NCBI GenBank assembly: GCA_025526915.1
Contig: JAHLKH010000062.1
Span: 1-64,000, forward strand
DNA from: Entophlyctis helioformis
Lineage: Eukaryota > Chytridiomycota > Chytridiomycetes > Chytridiales > Chytriomycetaceae
Length of the DNA: 64,000 nucleotides
Direction: 5' to 3'
Shown: piece by piece, positions 44,713-56,813 of the stretch
Layout of the letters: each line of letters opens with the position of its first letter
How positions within the stretch are numbered: position 1 is the stretch's first letter
Notes under the pieces: generated by a model
What the model saw: only the letters and a program-made list of their open reading frames with translations
Told to the model about the DNA's origin: nothing
Databases searched by the model: none
Made by a program: the position numbers and the translations under genes

Positions 44713-47259
44713 ATGATCGCTGCCCACGGAGACGGTGCGCTGGACATGCCCTTCAAGCCAGAGCCCCGCCTGGCCTTCTCGGCGCGGCCCCGCCCGCTCT
44801 CGCTCGCCTCGGTGTCGTCGACGGGCTCCAGCGACACGGCCGGCGCCGACCACAGCCTGTCGTGGACCGCTCCGTCGCTCATGTCCAACAACGTCAACGT
44901 CAATGTCAACGACCTGCAGCAGCTGTCCGCCTTTCACTTCCAGCACCAGCAGCACCAGATGCATGCTCCAGACCTGGCCTCGCCGTTCCCGCACCTCAAC
45001 CCGGCCTTCCACGCCAACAGCCACGGCGGCCTCGGGTTTGTGCACCCCGACATGGACGCTGTCGCTGCCACGGCCAATCTCGACGACCTGATTGCGCAGA
45101 TGGACGATTCTGCAACGCTGGTCGGCATTGATCTGGCTGCTGCTGCTGCTGCTGCTGCTGCTGCCGGCTCGTCGGTCGACGGCAAGTCGATCCTGGGCAT
45201 GCCTATGCCCATGTCGCTGCCCATGTCGCTGCCCATGTCGCTCCCCATGCCTCTGCCCATGTCGCTGCCCTCGATGCCCTCGATGCCCTCGATGCCCTCG
45301 CTGTCGTCCGTGCCAATGTCTAGCCTTGGCATGTCGTCGACGTCGCACCTGCGCTCGCATACCCACCAGCGCTCGGCATCGGCGTCGCTGCTCCTGGATA
45401 CCTTCGATGCCCTGCATCTCGACCAGCACCAGCAGCAGGCCATCGCAACCCCCACCACGGCTCCCACCACGGCCCCCTCCGTCCTCAGCACAACTGCTGC
45501 GACCACAAGCCTTTTCGCAAGCGCGGTTCCTTCGTTTGGTGGTGCCTCTGCTCCAGAAAGCCCTGTTGCTCCTTGTGCACCGCTGGAGCAGCCCGACACG
45601 ACTGCAGCCGACTGGCGCTTTGTCTTCCACCCGTCGGATCTGCACCAGCTGCAGGGCCATCTGGGCGTGCTCAAGCCACATGTGCGCCAGCTTCTGGACG
45701 GCTCACAACAGCAACAGCAGCAGCAGCAGCAACAACAAGGCATTCTTGGCGATGCATCGGGCTTGCTACCAACGACGACGGCCTCGCTGGCCACCATGCC
45801 CATGGGCATGGGCAGCATGGACTTGGCGCAGCTGCCCTTCACCAGCACGGCGTCCATCCTCGGCAGCCAGCTGCAGCTCCAGCAGCTCCAGCAGCAGCTC
45901 CATCTCGGCCAGCAGCTCGGCCCGCTGACACACGCAGGCTCGTGCACAGACCTGTACGACCATCACCAGCAGCAGCAGCAGCAGCAGCAAGCCATCCAGC
46001 TCCAGATGCAGATGCACCAGCTGCAGATGCACCAACTCCAGATGCACCACCACCACCAGCACAACCACCACACCCCGCAGTCGCCGTCGTCGCCCCTCCC
46101 GGCGCTCGAGCACAACCCCTTTGCCAGCTGCCACCTGCCCCAGAGCGACACGGACGAAGCCGACGACGGCGAGCACAACGAGCACCACGCAGCCGGCCAC
46201 GTGGGCTCTGCCGGCCATGTGCCGCGAGGAGTGGCCGGCGACAGCGAGCACCCGCACCAACCAGCGCTCGCCCACGTGGGGCATGCCACCGCCACCGCGT
46301 CGCCCAAAAAGGAAATCGAAGCGGGCACCGACGGCGGCTGCGACGGAGGCGCTCTTTCGCTGAGCCCGCAGGCCGCAACCAACGGCGACGGCGACGGCGA
46401 CGGCACTGCAGGCACAAGCAGCAATGCAAGCAGCAGCGTCGCTGGCTCGCACGCGCTCGAGATCACCACCGACGCGCCGACCTCGGATGCTCCCGTGCTC
46501 AAGTCGTCGCTGCCGCGGTCTCGCACCCTGTCGCGCCGCTCGGCGACGTCTGCGGCCGCCTCCCACCGCCGCTCGCTGTCAAGCACCCACAAGCGCTCGG
46601 CATCCACCACCGAGACGCCTGCGTCCACAGCCGCTCCTGCTGCTGCTGCTCCTGCTGCTGCGCTGTCTGCATTGTCGGCCAGCACAGGCGCTGCCAGCGA
46701 CTTTGTCGCGTCTGCTCCTCGCGCCACGGCCAGCCGCGAGCGCTCGCGTTCGGCCTCGGCGTCGCTCTCTGCCCTCTCGTCGTCGTCGGCAGCCGCATCC
46801 TTCTTTGGTGTCTCGTCGCCCCTTGTAACCAGCGACCCTGCGCTCTCGCCGCCCGAGACAGCCTCGCCCATGCCCTCGACCGCAGCCGACACTGCGACCA
46901 TGCCGGCATCCGACATGCTGACGTCTGCGTCAGCGCACCCCAAGCCGTTCAAGTGCGACATGTGCCACTCGACCTTTTCACGCAACCACGACCTCAAGCG
47001 CCACATCCGCATCCATCTGGGCATCCGTCCGTTCAAGTGCGATCTGTGCTCCAAGAGCTTCACGCGCATGGACGCCCTGCACCGGCACACGTCAGTCCGT
47101 GGCTGCAAGACGTCTGCCATGTCGGGCAAAGGCCCCGACGACATGGACGAAGACACGGTTGCATCGCCCGTGACGCCCATCACACCCACGGCGTCCATTG
47201 GGTCGTCGAACTCCGCGGCCGAGGATGCATCTCGTCCCGACAAGCGCCGGTCGGTGTAA
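44713..47259 (+). CDS. C2H2 zinc-finger transcription factor
   Basis: A single exon of 848 residues from ATG 44713 (MIAAHGDGALDMPFKPEP). Most of the protein is low-complexity: poly-Gln, poly-Ala, MPMSLPMSLP-type repeats and long Ser/Ala/Pro stretches typical of activation regions. Near residues 746-805 stand two fingers: KPFKCDMCHSTFSRNHDLKR, HIRIHLGIRP, then FKCDLCSKSFTRMDALHRH and a C-terminal Cys, making the second finger C2HC-like. This paired arrangement near the C-terminus is that of fungal stress or calcium regulators such as Msn2/4 and Crz1, but low similarity outside the fingers prevents a firm orthology call. Targets are unknown. Confidence 0.85.
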   Translation: MIAAHGDGALDMPFKPEPRLAFSARPRPLSLASVSSTGSSDTAGADHSLSWTAPSLMSNNVNVNVNDLQQLSAFHFQHQQHQMHAPDLASPFPHLNPAFHANSHGGLGFVHPDMDAVAATANLDDLIAQMDDSATLVGIDLAAAAAAAAAAGSSVDGKSILGMPMPMSLPMSLPMSLPMPLPMSLPSMPSMPSMPSLSSVPMSSLGMSSTSHLRSHTHQRSASASLLLDTFDALHLDQHQQQAIATPTTAPTTAPSVLSTTAATTSLFASAVPSFGGASAPESPVAPCAPLEQPDTTAADWRFVFHPSDLHQLQGHLGVLKPHVRQLLDGSQQQQQQQQQQQGILGDASGLLPTTTASLATMPMGMGSMDLAQLPFTSTASILGSQLQLQQLQQQLHLGQQLGPLTHAGSCTDLYDHHQQQQQQQQAIQLQMQMHQLQMHQLQMHHHHQHNHHTPQSPSSPLPALEHNPFASCHLPQSDTDEADDGEHNEHHAAGHVGSAGHVPRGVAGDSEHPHQPALAHVGHATATASPKKEIEAGTDGGCDGGALSLSPQAATNGDGDGDGTAGTSSNASSSVAGSHALEITTDAPTSDAPVLKSSLPRSRTLSRRSATSAAASHRRSLSSTHKRSASTTETPASTAAPAAAAPAAALSALSASTGAASDFVASAPRATASRERSRSASASLSALSSSSAAASFFGVSSPLVTSDPALSPPETASPMPSTAADTATMPASDMLTSASAHPKPFKCDMCHSTFSRNHDLKRHIRIHLGIRPFKCDLCSKSFTRMDALHRHTSVRGCKTSAMSGKGPDDMDEDTVASPVTPITPTASIGSSNSAAEDASRPDKRRSV

Positions 47260-47444
47260 ACACTGCTGCTCAAACCTACCACAACCACCACCACCACCAC
47301 CATACACACAAGGCACTACGCACATACATAGATCTACCCAGCCCGTGCCTGTCTCTTCGCCTGCGCTTTCTGTTCAATTCTTGCTTCGCAATACAGCTGT
47401 TTTTCACTGCACGCTTGCACGCTTGCCTCAGTTCGGACACTCGA

Positions 47445-47979
47445 ATGGTCCAGATTCAGATCAACGGGCTTGGCCCGCAGACGGTTGCGAGCGGCGACGA
47501 CATGTTCATGGTCGAGCTGCAGGGCTCGCTCGAGGCACAGGGCGTCATGGGGCAGGACCATCGGCTCGCTATTGGCGGCATGCATGTCGGCGAACTCGAT
47601 ATCCAGCAGGTCACTCCCGTCCGGGCCACCTGGGCCATGCGAATGTTTCGGACATGGCACTGACGAGCATCCTCACGAGCAGGACAAGGCGACAATGTAC
47701 ATACAGAACCATGTGCTGGAGGGCCGCAAGGTGGCTCTTGCCAAACCGCTCGTCCTGCTACGCAAGGTTGACGCACAGGCAGATGCTGCACACGACGATA
47801 TGCAGTGCGATGCGAGTCCAGTGTCGGCAAGCTACGACGCTGTGCACGTTATCCGCCACAAGTATCTGTTCAAGACACGGCCAGAACACACTGTCGCTGC
47901 ACGCAACCAGCAGGCGGCCGCAACGCCTGCCAACAGTCGCCGCCTCAGCCAGTGGAATCCAGAAAATACAAGTACATGA
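47445..47979 (+). CDS. CTF8: Chromosome transmission fidelity protein Ctf8
   Basis: Two exons (47445-47609 and 47683-47979) give 153 residues. Exon 1: MVQIQINGLGPQTVASGDD, FMVELQGSLEAQG, HVGELDIQQ. Exon 2: DKATMYIQNHVLEGRKVALA, KPLVLLRK, then YDAVHVIRHKYLFKTRPEH. These match the Ctf8 pattern (VQI start, ELQG, GNHxLxG...LxKPLAVL, and VIRxKxLFKxRP at the end). With Dcc1 and Ctf18 it forms the alternative clamp loader that loads PCNA for sister-chromatid cohesion. The C-terminal 25 residues after the LFKTRP motif are Gln/Ala-rich and not conserved. Confidence 0.88.
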
Positions 47980-48050
47980 CCACTCGAAGAGAAAGAGTGC
48001 CGTTGATCGATCTTCATTGTACGGACGCTGCAGAGACACTGGAGAGACGG

Positions 48051-49559
48051 TCAAGAATTGGCCCATGTCCGGATAGGACTCTTGGGATTGACGGCCCATT
48101 CCGTCCATCCGCCATCATAGATGCGTCGCAGAGGCAGCGCAGGGCGTCCGGCCGCCTTTTCCGCCTCGTCCACAACCTCGAGAGCAAGGTAAACAGCCGC
48201 AGCCGTGACACTGCTGCCGCTCATCAGCACAACCTGTCTGCGGTCGATCGCGATGTTGCGCTTTTCAAACGCGGCCCGGATGGCTGCTGGCTGCTTGAGC
48301 GTGCCGTCGAGGTTCACAAACTCTGTGTGTGGGATATTGATGGACGACGGCATGTGGCCAGACGGCACTTTGAGGCGTGGCTCGCGGTCGTGGCCGGCGA
48401 ATCTGCCCAACGGACGCGCGTCGACAATGACGTACGAGTCCGAGTTGGTGTAGTCGATGAGATGCATGGCCATTTGACGCATGTCCATAGCCATATCCAT
48501 GTTGGCTGAAGTCGGCTCGGGATACCGCGTTGCCTGTTGCAAAGAGTCAGTTCCGGCACATCATGAGAGAGATACGATTCTGCTGCTGCTGCTGCTGCTT
48601 ACTTGGAAGACTGGTGCACCACGTTCGACTGCGCGGCGCTCGCGCACCCACTTGAACAGGCCGCCATCGAGCACACTCACGCGCTCATGGCCAAAGAACT
48701 TGAGCGTCCACCAGACACGCGGCGCAGAGTAGATGCCAAATGCATCGTACAGCACCACATGGTCGTCGCGGGTAATGCCGAGGTCGCCTAGAATGGCCAC
48801 CAGCAAGCCAGTCAGTCCATGGCAGCGGACTGGCCAAGAAGAACAGTCGCTTCGTACTCATTGCCTGCGCATACTCGCGCGATGAGGGCAGCATGTTGGG
48901 CAGCGAGCTCATCGGATCCGTAAAGGGCTTGATGCCTGCAAACCGTGCACCCTGTCGACCGCCATGCAGATTGTCAACTTCCGACTGCCGACCCACAGGA
49001 CAAGGTCGACAAGACGAGGTCGACAGGACGAGATCCGCAGATGCGATCGCAGACACACCTGGATGTGCATGCGCTTGTACGCATCGGCGTCGCTGAGCAT
49101 CTTGCGCTTCCCGTCATCAGCCACCTTGGCCGACTTGCCGCCCAGCCAAGCCAGCCAGCCAGACTGTGCATACGCCTTTGCCCACACCTCTTCGCTGTTT
49201 GGGTCTTCCTCGGGCTCGTTGCGCCAGGTTGCGTCCACCACAACAATGCGTCCGTTGCCGCTGCCCTCGACGGCGTCTGAAGTGTCTGCTGCCTGCGCTA
49301 GACGCTGCGACAGCCATTCTGTCGATACAAGCGGCGGCACACGAGCACCAGCGGCGGTTGACAGCCAGCGGCTCGCTGCTCCGAGTGGTGCAACGGTCGT
49401 CCTGTTCAGCAAAGTGCAGACGCCTGCAGTCGGCTGGAGCCGCCTCGCACGCTGTGCCGTGAATGATGCACCGGCACATGGTCTTGCGGCGATGGCCATG
49501 CTCGTTGCCAGAGTGCTGGCGAGTACAGCCGCACCGACCACTCTGCGTGCTGCCAACAT
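48051..49559 (-). CDS. Thiosulfate/3-mercaptopyruvate sulfurtransferase-like, catalytic Cys replaced
   Basis: Four exons (49059-49559, 48858-48951, 48603-48787, 48051-48533) give 420 residues. A basic, Ala-rich N-terminus (MLAARRVVGAAVLAS ... RWLSTAAG) looks like a mitochondrial presequence. Two rhodanese domains follow: PLVSTEWLSQRL, VVVDATWRN, GARFAGIKPFTDPMSSLPNM, APRVWWTLKFFGHERVSVLD; then YVIVDARPLGRF, GHMPSSINIPHTEFVN and RRIYDGGWTEWA. In active enzymes the loop of the second domain reads CGSGVTA with the sulfur-carrying Cys. Here it is MSGSSVTAA, so Ser stands in place of Cys and Ser in place of Gly. The product should not be a normal sulfurtransferase. ATG 49559 overlaps the first possible ATG of the divergent CC2D2A gene. 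Confidence 0.82.
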
Positions 49560-52500
49560 GAACAGCGTTCCCAGTGAATCAGTTGAGATGGACGAGCGTG
49601 TGTCGAACGCCCGGTTGGTCGCGTCGCCAAACGCTTCCAGCGACGCTCTGGCTGCCGTGTCGCCGTCTGGCCAGACAGAGCCTGCCGAGCCCGGCGCACA
49701 CCCAGCGGCAACCGCTGCGAACGAGACTGCGCTTGCTGCAGACACAGCGACCGCCAGTCCTGCCGATGCACAACCGTCAGATCACGCAGCGGCTCTGGCA
49801 AGGGCACGCCAACGCGTCAAAGACAGACGCCAACAGAGCGCTTCCCTCGGCATTCCTGCGTCTGCATCTGGCTCTTCGCCTGCAGGCGTCCTGGCCGGCT
49901 CGCCCGTCTCTCCACGCTCTGCCTACAGCGTTGGCCCGGGCCTCTCGTCTTCTCGCTCTGCAAGCCCTGCTTCATTTCGCGACTTTCAGAGCTTCAGGGC
50001 ACGCTCGGCGCTTCCTGCCCTTGCATCTGCAACGCCTGTTGACGGTCGAGACGCTGCAACACCAGCTGACCCTGCCAATGCCACCCCCATGCGCGTACGT
50101 GTTGTGCCACGCCACGCCACGCCTGCTGGCCCCCAATCAACCGCTCAACTGACAGCCACCTGTACGTAATGGATGCACAGGCTCGCCAATCGCCGCTCAT
50201 TGCAACGGTAAGTCAGACGCCATCCATCCCGCATTTGCCAGGTACTGATGCTTGCCTTGACAGCTCTCAACAGTCGACGATGGCAGTCTGCCCACACCTA
50301 CACCGCGATACCGTCGCCAAAGCCTCTCACGTCCAGTCGCCTCAGCTCCTGCTCCAGGCAGCCCAGTCCAGCGCCAACCAACAGTCGTTTTACAGTCAGA
50401 TAGCCCAGGCCGTGATCGTGGCGGCCTGCGCGCTCGGCACACACTCACCGTGGATATTGCACACTCGGCGATCGGTGTCGTGTCTCCAGCACCAGCGCGT
50501 TCCACCACCAACTCGTCAGGGGCGTACGGCGGTATTGGCTCGCCCGTATCGCTGGTATCTACAGCAGCGACTGATGACGCCAATGGCGAGGTGGGCGACG
50601 ATACTCCTGGTGACAAGAGCAAGAGCAAGAAATCCAAGAAGAAGAAGAAGCGAGAGAAGCGGGCGGCTGATATCAACGATGCCGAGCCCATGAATGACGA
50701 AGGTCGGTGTCGTCGTGCGATAGACTGGATGCCAAGATGGCGGCTGACTGAGATGCATTGCGTGCGGGCATTAGAGATACAAGAACTGCAAAAGGAAGAG
50801 GAAGTGGTGCCAGCAAATGCGTATGTCGAGCTCAAAAAGTGGATACCAAACTGGAGCCAGATCGTCCAAGAGGTACGCTCGGGCCAGAGGCACGGTTACG
50901 CCATTGGGATGCTTACCGTAATCGCTGTGTCCAGTCGCCCAACCTCTTGTTCCACCCGCTCTCGCGTCCACTCAACCTGCCACCAACGTGGCTCGAGGTA
51001 TGCTGTCTGAATGGCAAAATTGCACTCATCGATGCTCGCTGCTCACCTTGAGCCACAGCGCATGCGGTTTCCAGAAGAAGAGGGTCTCTACGTCGGCGTG
51101 CCGCCACGTATCGCAGCATGGAACCTCGACCGCCTTCGACGCCGGCTTGAGATTTCTGAAGCCAACCTGTGCGTTTGGTCTGAAGATCATCCCACCATAC
51201 GATCCACAGCAACACTGGATCAACTGACACCCCTAGGCGCGACTCTGACAGAGGCGAGCGATGGCTTGGACCTGCACGGGAAGTCGCCATCGAACCCGAT
51301 CCACTGCAGTATAACCACAACCGGCCCGCAAAGCTCGTCTTTGCTGCCGACTTTGGGCACGACGGTGTGTCATCTGGGTCTGACAGTGTCGGTCTGCAGA
51401 GCAGCGACAGCGCGGACGACAATCTGGTCGGCAAAGCAGCACGAGATGCCCGCAACGCCATCAAACGCGTTCCGCTCAAGCAGCCAAAACAGCATGGCGC
51501 AAAACGAGGAAATGGACGCAGGGGCCACGGCGATCCGAGCACAGACCTGGAGCGCCGCATGCCCGCACCGGCTGCCGACCAATCACGCCGTCTGGGCACT
51601 GAATCTGCCAGCTACGTTCTGGCCATCGATCTCGTCGGACTGGATTTCCACGACCACCCGCTCATGACCGAAGAGCTGCGACTCTCCAACACGATTGTGG
51701 ATCTCGTGGCACTCATTCGCGATCGGCAACGTACCAATCTCGTTGGGTTTCTCGGCGCCAAGCTTGAGGTGCCGTCTTCACTCTTATCCTTGAATCTACT
51801 TGTGCGTACTGTACTGACGGTCCCTAAACTCGTTGAAACAGGCGTTGAGAGCAGAGTACGACGAGTTTAAACGCACGAGTCCATTCTCTGACCAGATTGC
51901 GCTGTCCGCCGAGCCTGAAGCGATAGAGACAGATGCGCAAGCAGCGACACGTGACACGGGCATTTACACTGCACGTCCTGCACCGCAACGCAGTGTTGTC
52001 ATTGCGCGTATCCAAGGTGCCGAGCAGAAGGAGCGTGCTCGTCTGGCACGGCTCAATGACGAAGCCACGCGATTTGCCTTTCTGCAGGACATTCGAGCGA
52101 CTCGACTGCTGCGGGTAGGCCAGCGTTGGATGGCCATATGAGCTTGGTGCTGCGCGTGACGGCTCGCTGATTCGTGGGATGATAGGATGCAGAGGCACAG
52201 ACGGATCGGTTGCTCGAGTTCCGTATCCTCAAGGCATGGGACCATCTCAAGCGGTGTCGCGCAGTGAATGGTTTCTCGGCCACAACCGTCAATCTCAAAA
52301 TCATTCTGCGGAGCACAGTTCCCCTGGATGTCCGTTGCACATTACATTCCCATGTCGCAGCACGCAAACCCTACTGACACGAGACTGGCATGCGCAGGAT
52401 GACAAAACAGAGGTAGAGACAGAGATACGGAACGAGATCCAGGAGCTGGAGGACATGCACAAGATCGAGCAGGACCGCAAGCGACGGGCATATGAGCGCA

Positions 52501-55500
52501 TGCTGCAGGTGTGGACAGAGCGGCACGCCGAGGTTGTGCGTCTCCGCGAACAGCGGCATCCTGAGCGCAGGTTGTCGCGTGTCCCTGAAGGCCAGTCCAG
52601 CGGCGTGGAAACAGGCACCGAGGCAGAGCCGGATGGCGCACCGGACGAAACCAAGGCAGGCACCCCAGTCGAAAAGAAACGCAGCAGCAGGTCACGGAAA
52701 CGCGACGGACGCCGGTCTGTACACTCTGATGCACGCGCCGATGCGTTGTTTGGCGTGCACGAGGATCCTGTGCCCGTCGAGCCCAAGGAAAAGAGCTTCC
52801 ATCCGAAGCGTGCCAAGGTCGCTATTGTCAAACGGCTGGAAGCGTCAAGACGGCCAGCGGGATCGCCGATCCTTGCGTTTGCTGTCGATCATTCTCACGC
52901 CCTCACCGACATCACCGCCTGTCCAAAGGTGGGCCGAGTCTGCGACCCAGTCCGCCACGATGATCGTGAGGACTAAGCTTGCTGTGTGCAGGAAGAGATT
53001 GCCCGCCGCCGCGAACTGGCAGCCACGTTTGTGTACCTGCGGTTCTACTACAACGACAAGGAAGTCATGCGGACGGTGGCGCGGTCATTTGATCCGTCCA
53101 CGTTCTCGCTCCCCTTCAATGGCGTCGAAGACCTGAGCGAGGCCGAGCACCTCGTCAAAGCCGCATCCAAGCACATTGCTCAGCGGCTGCGAACCACGAG
53201 TGGCGGTAGTGACGCTGACGGTAATGTGAAGCCAGGGACGAGTGCCGCGGGCGGCAGCGGAGGCACCAAAGCCATGTTTGGCATCAGGGTCGCAGAGACG
53301 CCTGAAAGTCTGCGCGTCGAGGTGTACGAAGCCGGCGTGTTTGGCGATCTGTTCTTGGGCGAGGTGTTTGTGGCTGTGCCTGATGCCAGCGACCAGGCCG
53401 AGTCGCTCGATCGCGATATCCGGCGACTGCAGTTTACTGGCCGGCCGTTTGAGCAGCCTGGCAACGGCAATGGGGCTGGCGGCACAGGCAAAGGCAAGGG
53501 CAAGGATGGCGCCAGGTCGACGGACGGCACCGATGAACACTGGATCAGCGGATGCATCAAGATGAATGTCGCGTGGGCGGTCGACAGTGCTGGACGGTCG
53601 CTTGGACCGCAACCAAGCAGGTACGCCATATGCACATGCGTATGCCACCAACTCAGCCTGGCTCATGCAACGTGTTGGCAGTGTACACAAAGCTACAAGA
53701 CGGAGGAGAATGGATCCCATCAGCTTTCATGGACCGCCAGGACTGCTCAATCTGCCCATGCTCATGGAGTGGATAGCCGACATGCGTCTCGACCCCAACG
53801 ATCCGCGCAACGGCGACATCCTCAAGCTCAAGTCCCTGGTGCAGTCAGTGTCTGGCCTGACCGATCCATCCGTTGCCAACATCAGCGACTACTGGAGAGC
53901 TCGCAGCGTGTTCCGTCTGGGCATCCCGCAATGGCTGCACAAGCAAATGTTTGGACTGGGTGTAAGTCGACCGTGGCACCGTGGCACCGTGGCTGAGCGA
54001 CAACTCGTGAATGACCAACCAACTGGCAATCATGCTTTCGGACAGCCGCCACCCACGTCTAGCAGACTACAGCTGCTGTCGGCAAGGTACCGCAAGGAAA
54101 TCATTGTGCGAGATCCAATGCCGCTGAATGAGAGTGAGATCCATCCAGGCATCTACGAGGCAGTGTCCAAAGACGTGGTGAGTATAACGACACGACTTTG
54201 CAGTCATGAATGCCGTCTGACGACTGGCCCCGAGCCGATGGCAGATTTCCGAAGAGGACGACGAAGACCGCAACGGCATGGGCTCGTCATGGAACATCTT
54301 CAAGCTACGCGACTCGGTGGCCAAGTCGCCCGTCGACAAGACGCTCGGTGTCGGGTTCCTCAAACGCGTTCGCGAGATGCAGCTCGTGCGCAAGGCCCAG
54401 CTGGCCAAACCCATCTCTGTCGACGATTTCGTGCGCGAAGAGCGGCTGGTGGCGCCACCAGAGCAAGCCAACCCGCTCGAGCTGCTGTTCAGGCCGCGAC
54501 GGCCGCTCAACCCTGTGCGCGCGGATCGCTGTGTAGAAGCGACGGCCAGCCCAGAGGCGTGCCGCATTGTCGTCCAAGTCTTGCGCGGATGGAATCTGCC
54601 TGTGCGCAAGTCAGCCGTGCGGCTGGGAGACACGAACAGCAACCAAGGACCGCCGCCCATTGTAAGAGACTGTCGCCTTGTTGATGGCCAGCAGACTCTG
54701 ACTTGTCGCTGGATGGGCAGTACGTCTCGCCATTTGTCGAAGTAGGGTTCCAGCAACGCAAGATCCGGACGAGCACAGCCGAGGGGCAGCACCCGCAGTG
54801 GAACGAAACCATTGGCATCGACATCACTGTGCCCGATGACGACTTTTCCCCAGACGCCCTCAATGCGACGGATATTGGCACCGAGATGCTCTTTATCAAC
54901 CTGTTTGACGAGGTGGTGATTGACCTGCTGCGCGACGAACGCGACAGGGCAACCAGCATCCACCATCGGCGCGAGAGAAGCTGGCTGGGGTCGCTGCAAG
55001 TGCCCTTTTCGACCATCTGGGAGCAAGTGCGGATCGACGGCGAATTCAAGCTGCAGCTGCCACCGCAGACGCATGGATACGAAAACAAGATTGTGGACAC
55101 GCTTGCTGTGCCCAATGCAGCTGTTGGGCGAGACACACTGTTGCATCTGTTCATCACGCTTGATCCGCCGCTGGTGCAGCCCTCGCCGCTCAAACTGCGA
55201 GTATGTTGCATTGACACTCGATCAGCAAGATGCGGGTACTGACCCATGCCTTTGGCGGCAGTTCTTGTCGGACGAGGATCAACGGCTGTTGCGGTATGCC
55301 AAGCAGTGGACGGCATCGCTCGCCCAATTCAAGCGTGTGGTGTTGGCCACAACACAAGACCTGCGCGGCAAAACCACGCTCATATGCCGGTTCATTCGGC
55401 CCCAAGCGACATCGTCACGGCTGTCGACCGTGAACCACCTGCGCCGGTTCGTGTCCATGATCCCAAACATCCCCAACCGCACTGCATTTGGATGCGAGTG

Positions 55501-56734
55501 TTCGCTTTGGTCGACCACACACGAAATCCTGCAGGTCGGTGCTGCTAGCGGCATCGAGCACGCCATCATGCTGTGTAACTTCCTCCTTGATCGCGGACAC
55601 GACGCGTTTGTGGTACTTGGACGCGGTATACCCGAAGGTGCCACTGCCTATGTCATTGTACGTCCACCACCGGGTATCCCAGCCCTGTCGCCTGCATCAA
55701 ACGCGCCAGACACGCTTGCAGGGCTCTCATTTCAGGCACCGCCGCCAGGAGGACTCGTTGGGTCGCCCTCGTCTCCGGCCGGATTGGTTGCTGATGCTAT
55801 GGAGGCCGGCCGACTCGGCGTGCCGGATTCAGGCATGGCCAAGTCGCCGAGCACCAAAGACCTGACATCGATCGACGGTCTCAACCGCCTGCCTGCGCTT
55901 GCGCCTGGGTGGCTCCTGTACCATCCAGTCACTGGCGCGGAGCACGACCTGACCGACCCACACCTGCCACTCAAGGAGATTGGCTGCGTGTTCAACCAAG
56001 ACAATGCAAGTCCAGTATCCTCTCCTCGCGTGGTTCCCGTGTCGTAAGCGAGGCTGCAGACTAACTCGCTTTGAACCACGCGGCCGCCGACAGATCTGGG
56101 CCAACATACAGCAACAGGCTGTGCCGCGCAAAATGCATTTCCGGCTGGACGACTCGGCGGCGTGGCGTCCGTTTTTTGGGCCGCAGTTCCATCGGCCGCC
56201 GGATGACCGCAAGAGCGTGCAGGCACCGCGCATCAACTTCCCCGACGCGTCGCCCAAGTATTTCACGGATCTCGAGACGGCCATCGAAGCCGCCGTTGTG
56301 GCCAAAGTCGAGGAGTGGCGCCATGGCCGCGTCACTCGATGGAACCGGTGCGTCCTGTCCCCGATACACTCGACTCTGTGTGACTTCCTCCGCTCTTCAC
56401 TCACGCGTCATGGCCATACAGCATGTGTAGCAGGACGTTCAAGGCTCTCATGGCGCGGTTCGAGCCTGACACCATATCGGGCATCTCCATTGCATCGACT
56501 CTGGAGCAGTCGCCCGAGCTCGCGGCCATCGGCAACGTGTACAGGCTGACGGGGTTCCCGCTCAACGCGCCGTTCACCGACACCGCGGCCGCATGTGCCA
56601 TGGTCCACAACACGGCCGTGCACAGCAACTACTCGCCCGGCGTCGAGTTTGCGGTTGCCGTCACGTGTGTCGGGTGGCCCGGCCGGTTTGTGAGTCTCTG
56701 GATATACATTGCGAGCCTGGTGCGCCAGACGTGA
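49558..56734 (+). CDS. CC2D2A: CC2D2A, ciliary transition-zone protein
   Basis: CC2D2A belongs to the MKS module that links axoneme to membrane at the base of cilia and flagella. Exons: 49558-50161, 50274-50702, 50775-50872, 50935-50997, 51053-51168, 51237-51768, 51842-52114, 52186-52329, 52398-52928, 52992-53620, 53700-53961, 54073-54177, 54245-54661, 54721-55200, 55262-56005, 56094-56347, 56434-56734, giving 1993 residues. The order is: a disordered Ser/Ala-rich N-terminus; a Lys-rich stretch; a conserved region (SPNLLFHPLSRPLNLPPTWL, EEEGLYVGVPPRI); a coiled coil near residue 754; a C2 domain at about 1370-1560 (YVSPFVEVGFQQRKIRTST); and the transglutaminase-like region (GIEHAIMLCNFLLDRGHDAF, VVLGRGIPEGATAYVI, GWLLYHPVTGAEHDL, IWANIQQQ). 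The C-terminus, VEFAVAVTCVGWPGRFVSLW, fits the family. Intron 15 is GC-AG. A start at 50170 (MDAQARQSPLIAT) is an alternative. Confidence 0.92.
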
Positions 56735-56813
56735 CACACGCAGACAGCGTCTGTCCAAGCGAATGAATCAAGACTGGCACGCTCGTAGAGCACAGAGAAC
56801 TGTATTGGCAGAG

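Noticed and set aside
44934..45947. Long antisense frames across the zinc-finger gene
   Set aside because: Mirror readings of poly-Gln and Met/Pro/Ser/Leu repeats in the coding strand.
50162..50180. A 19-base intron at the end of CC2D2A exon 1
   Set aside because: Too short to splice; a 112-base intron (50162-50273) keeps phase, with a start at 50170 as the alternative.
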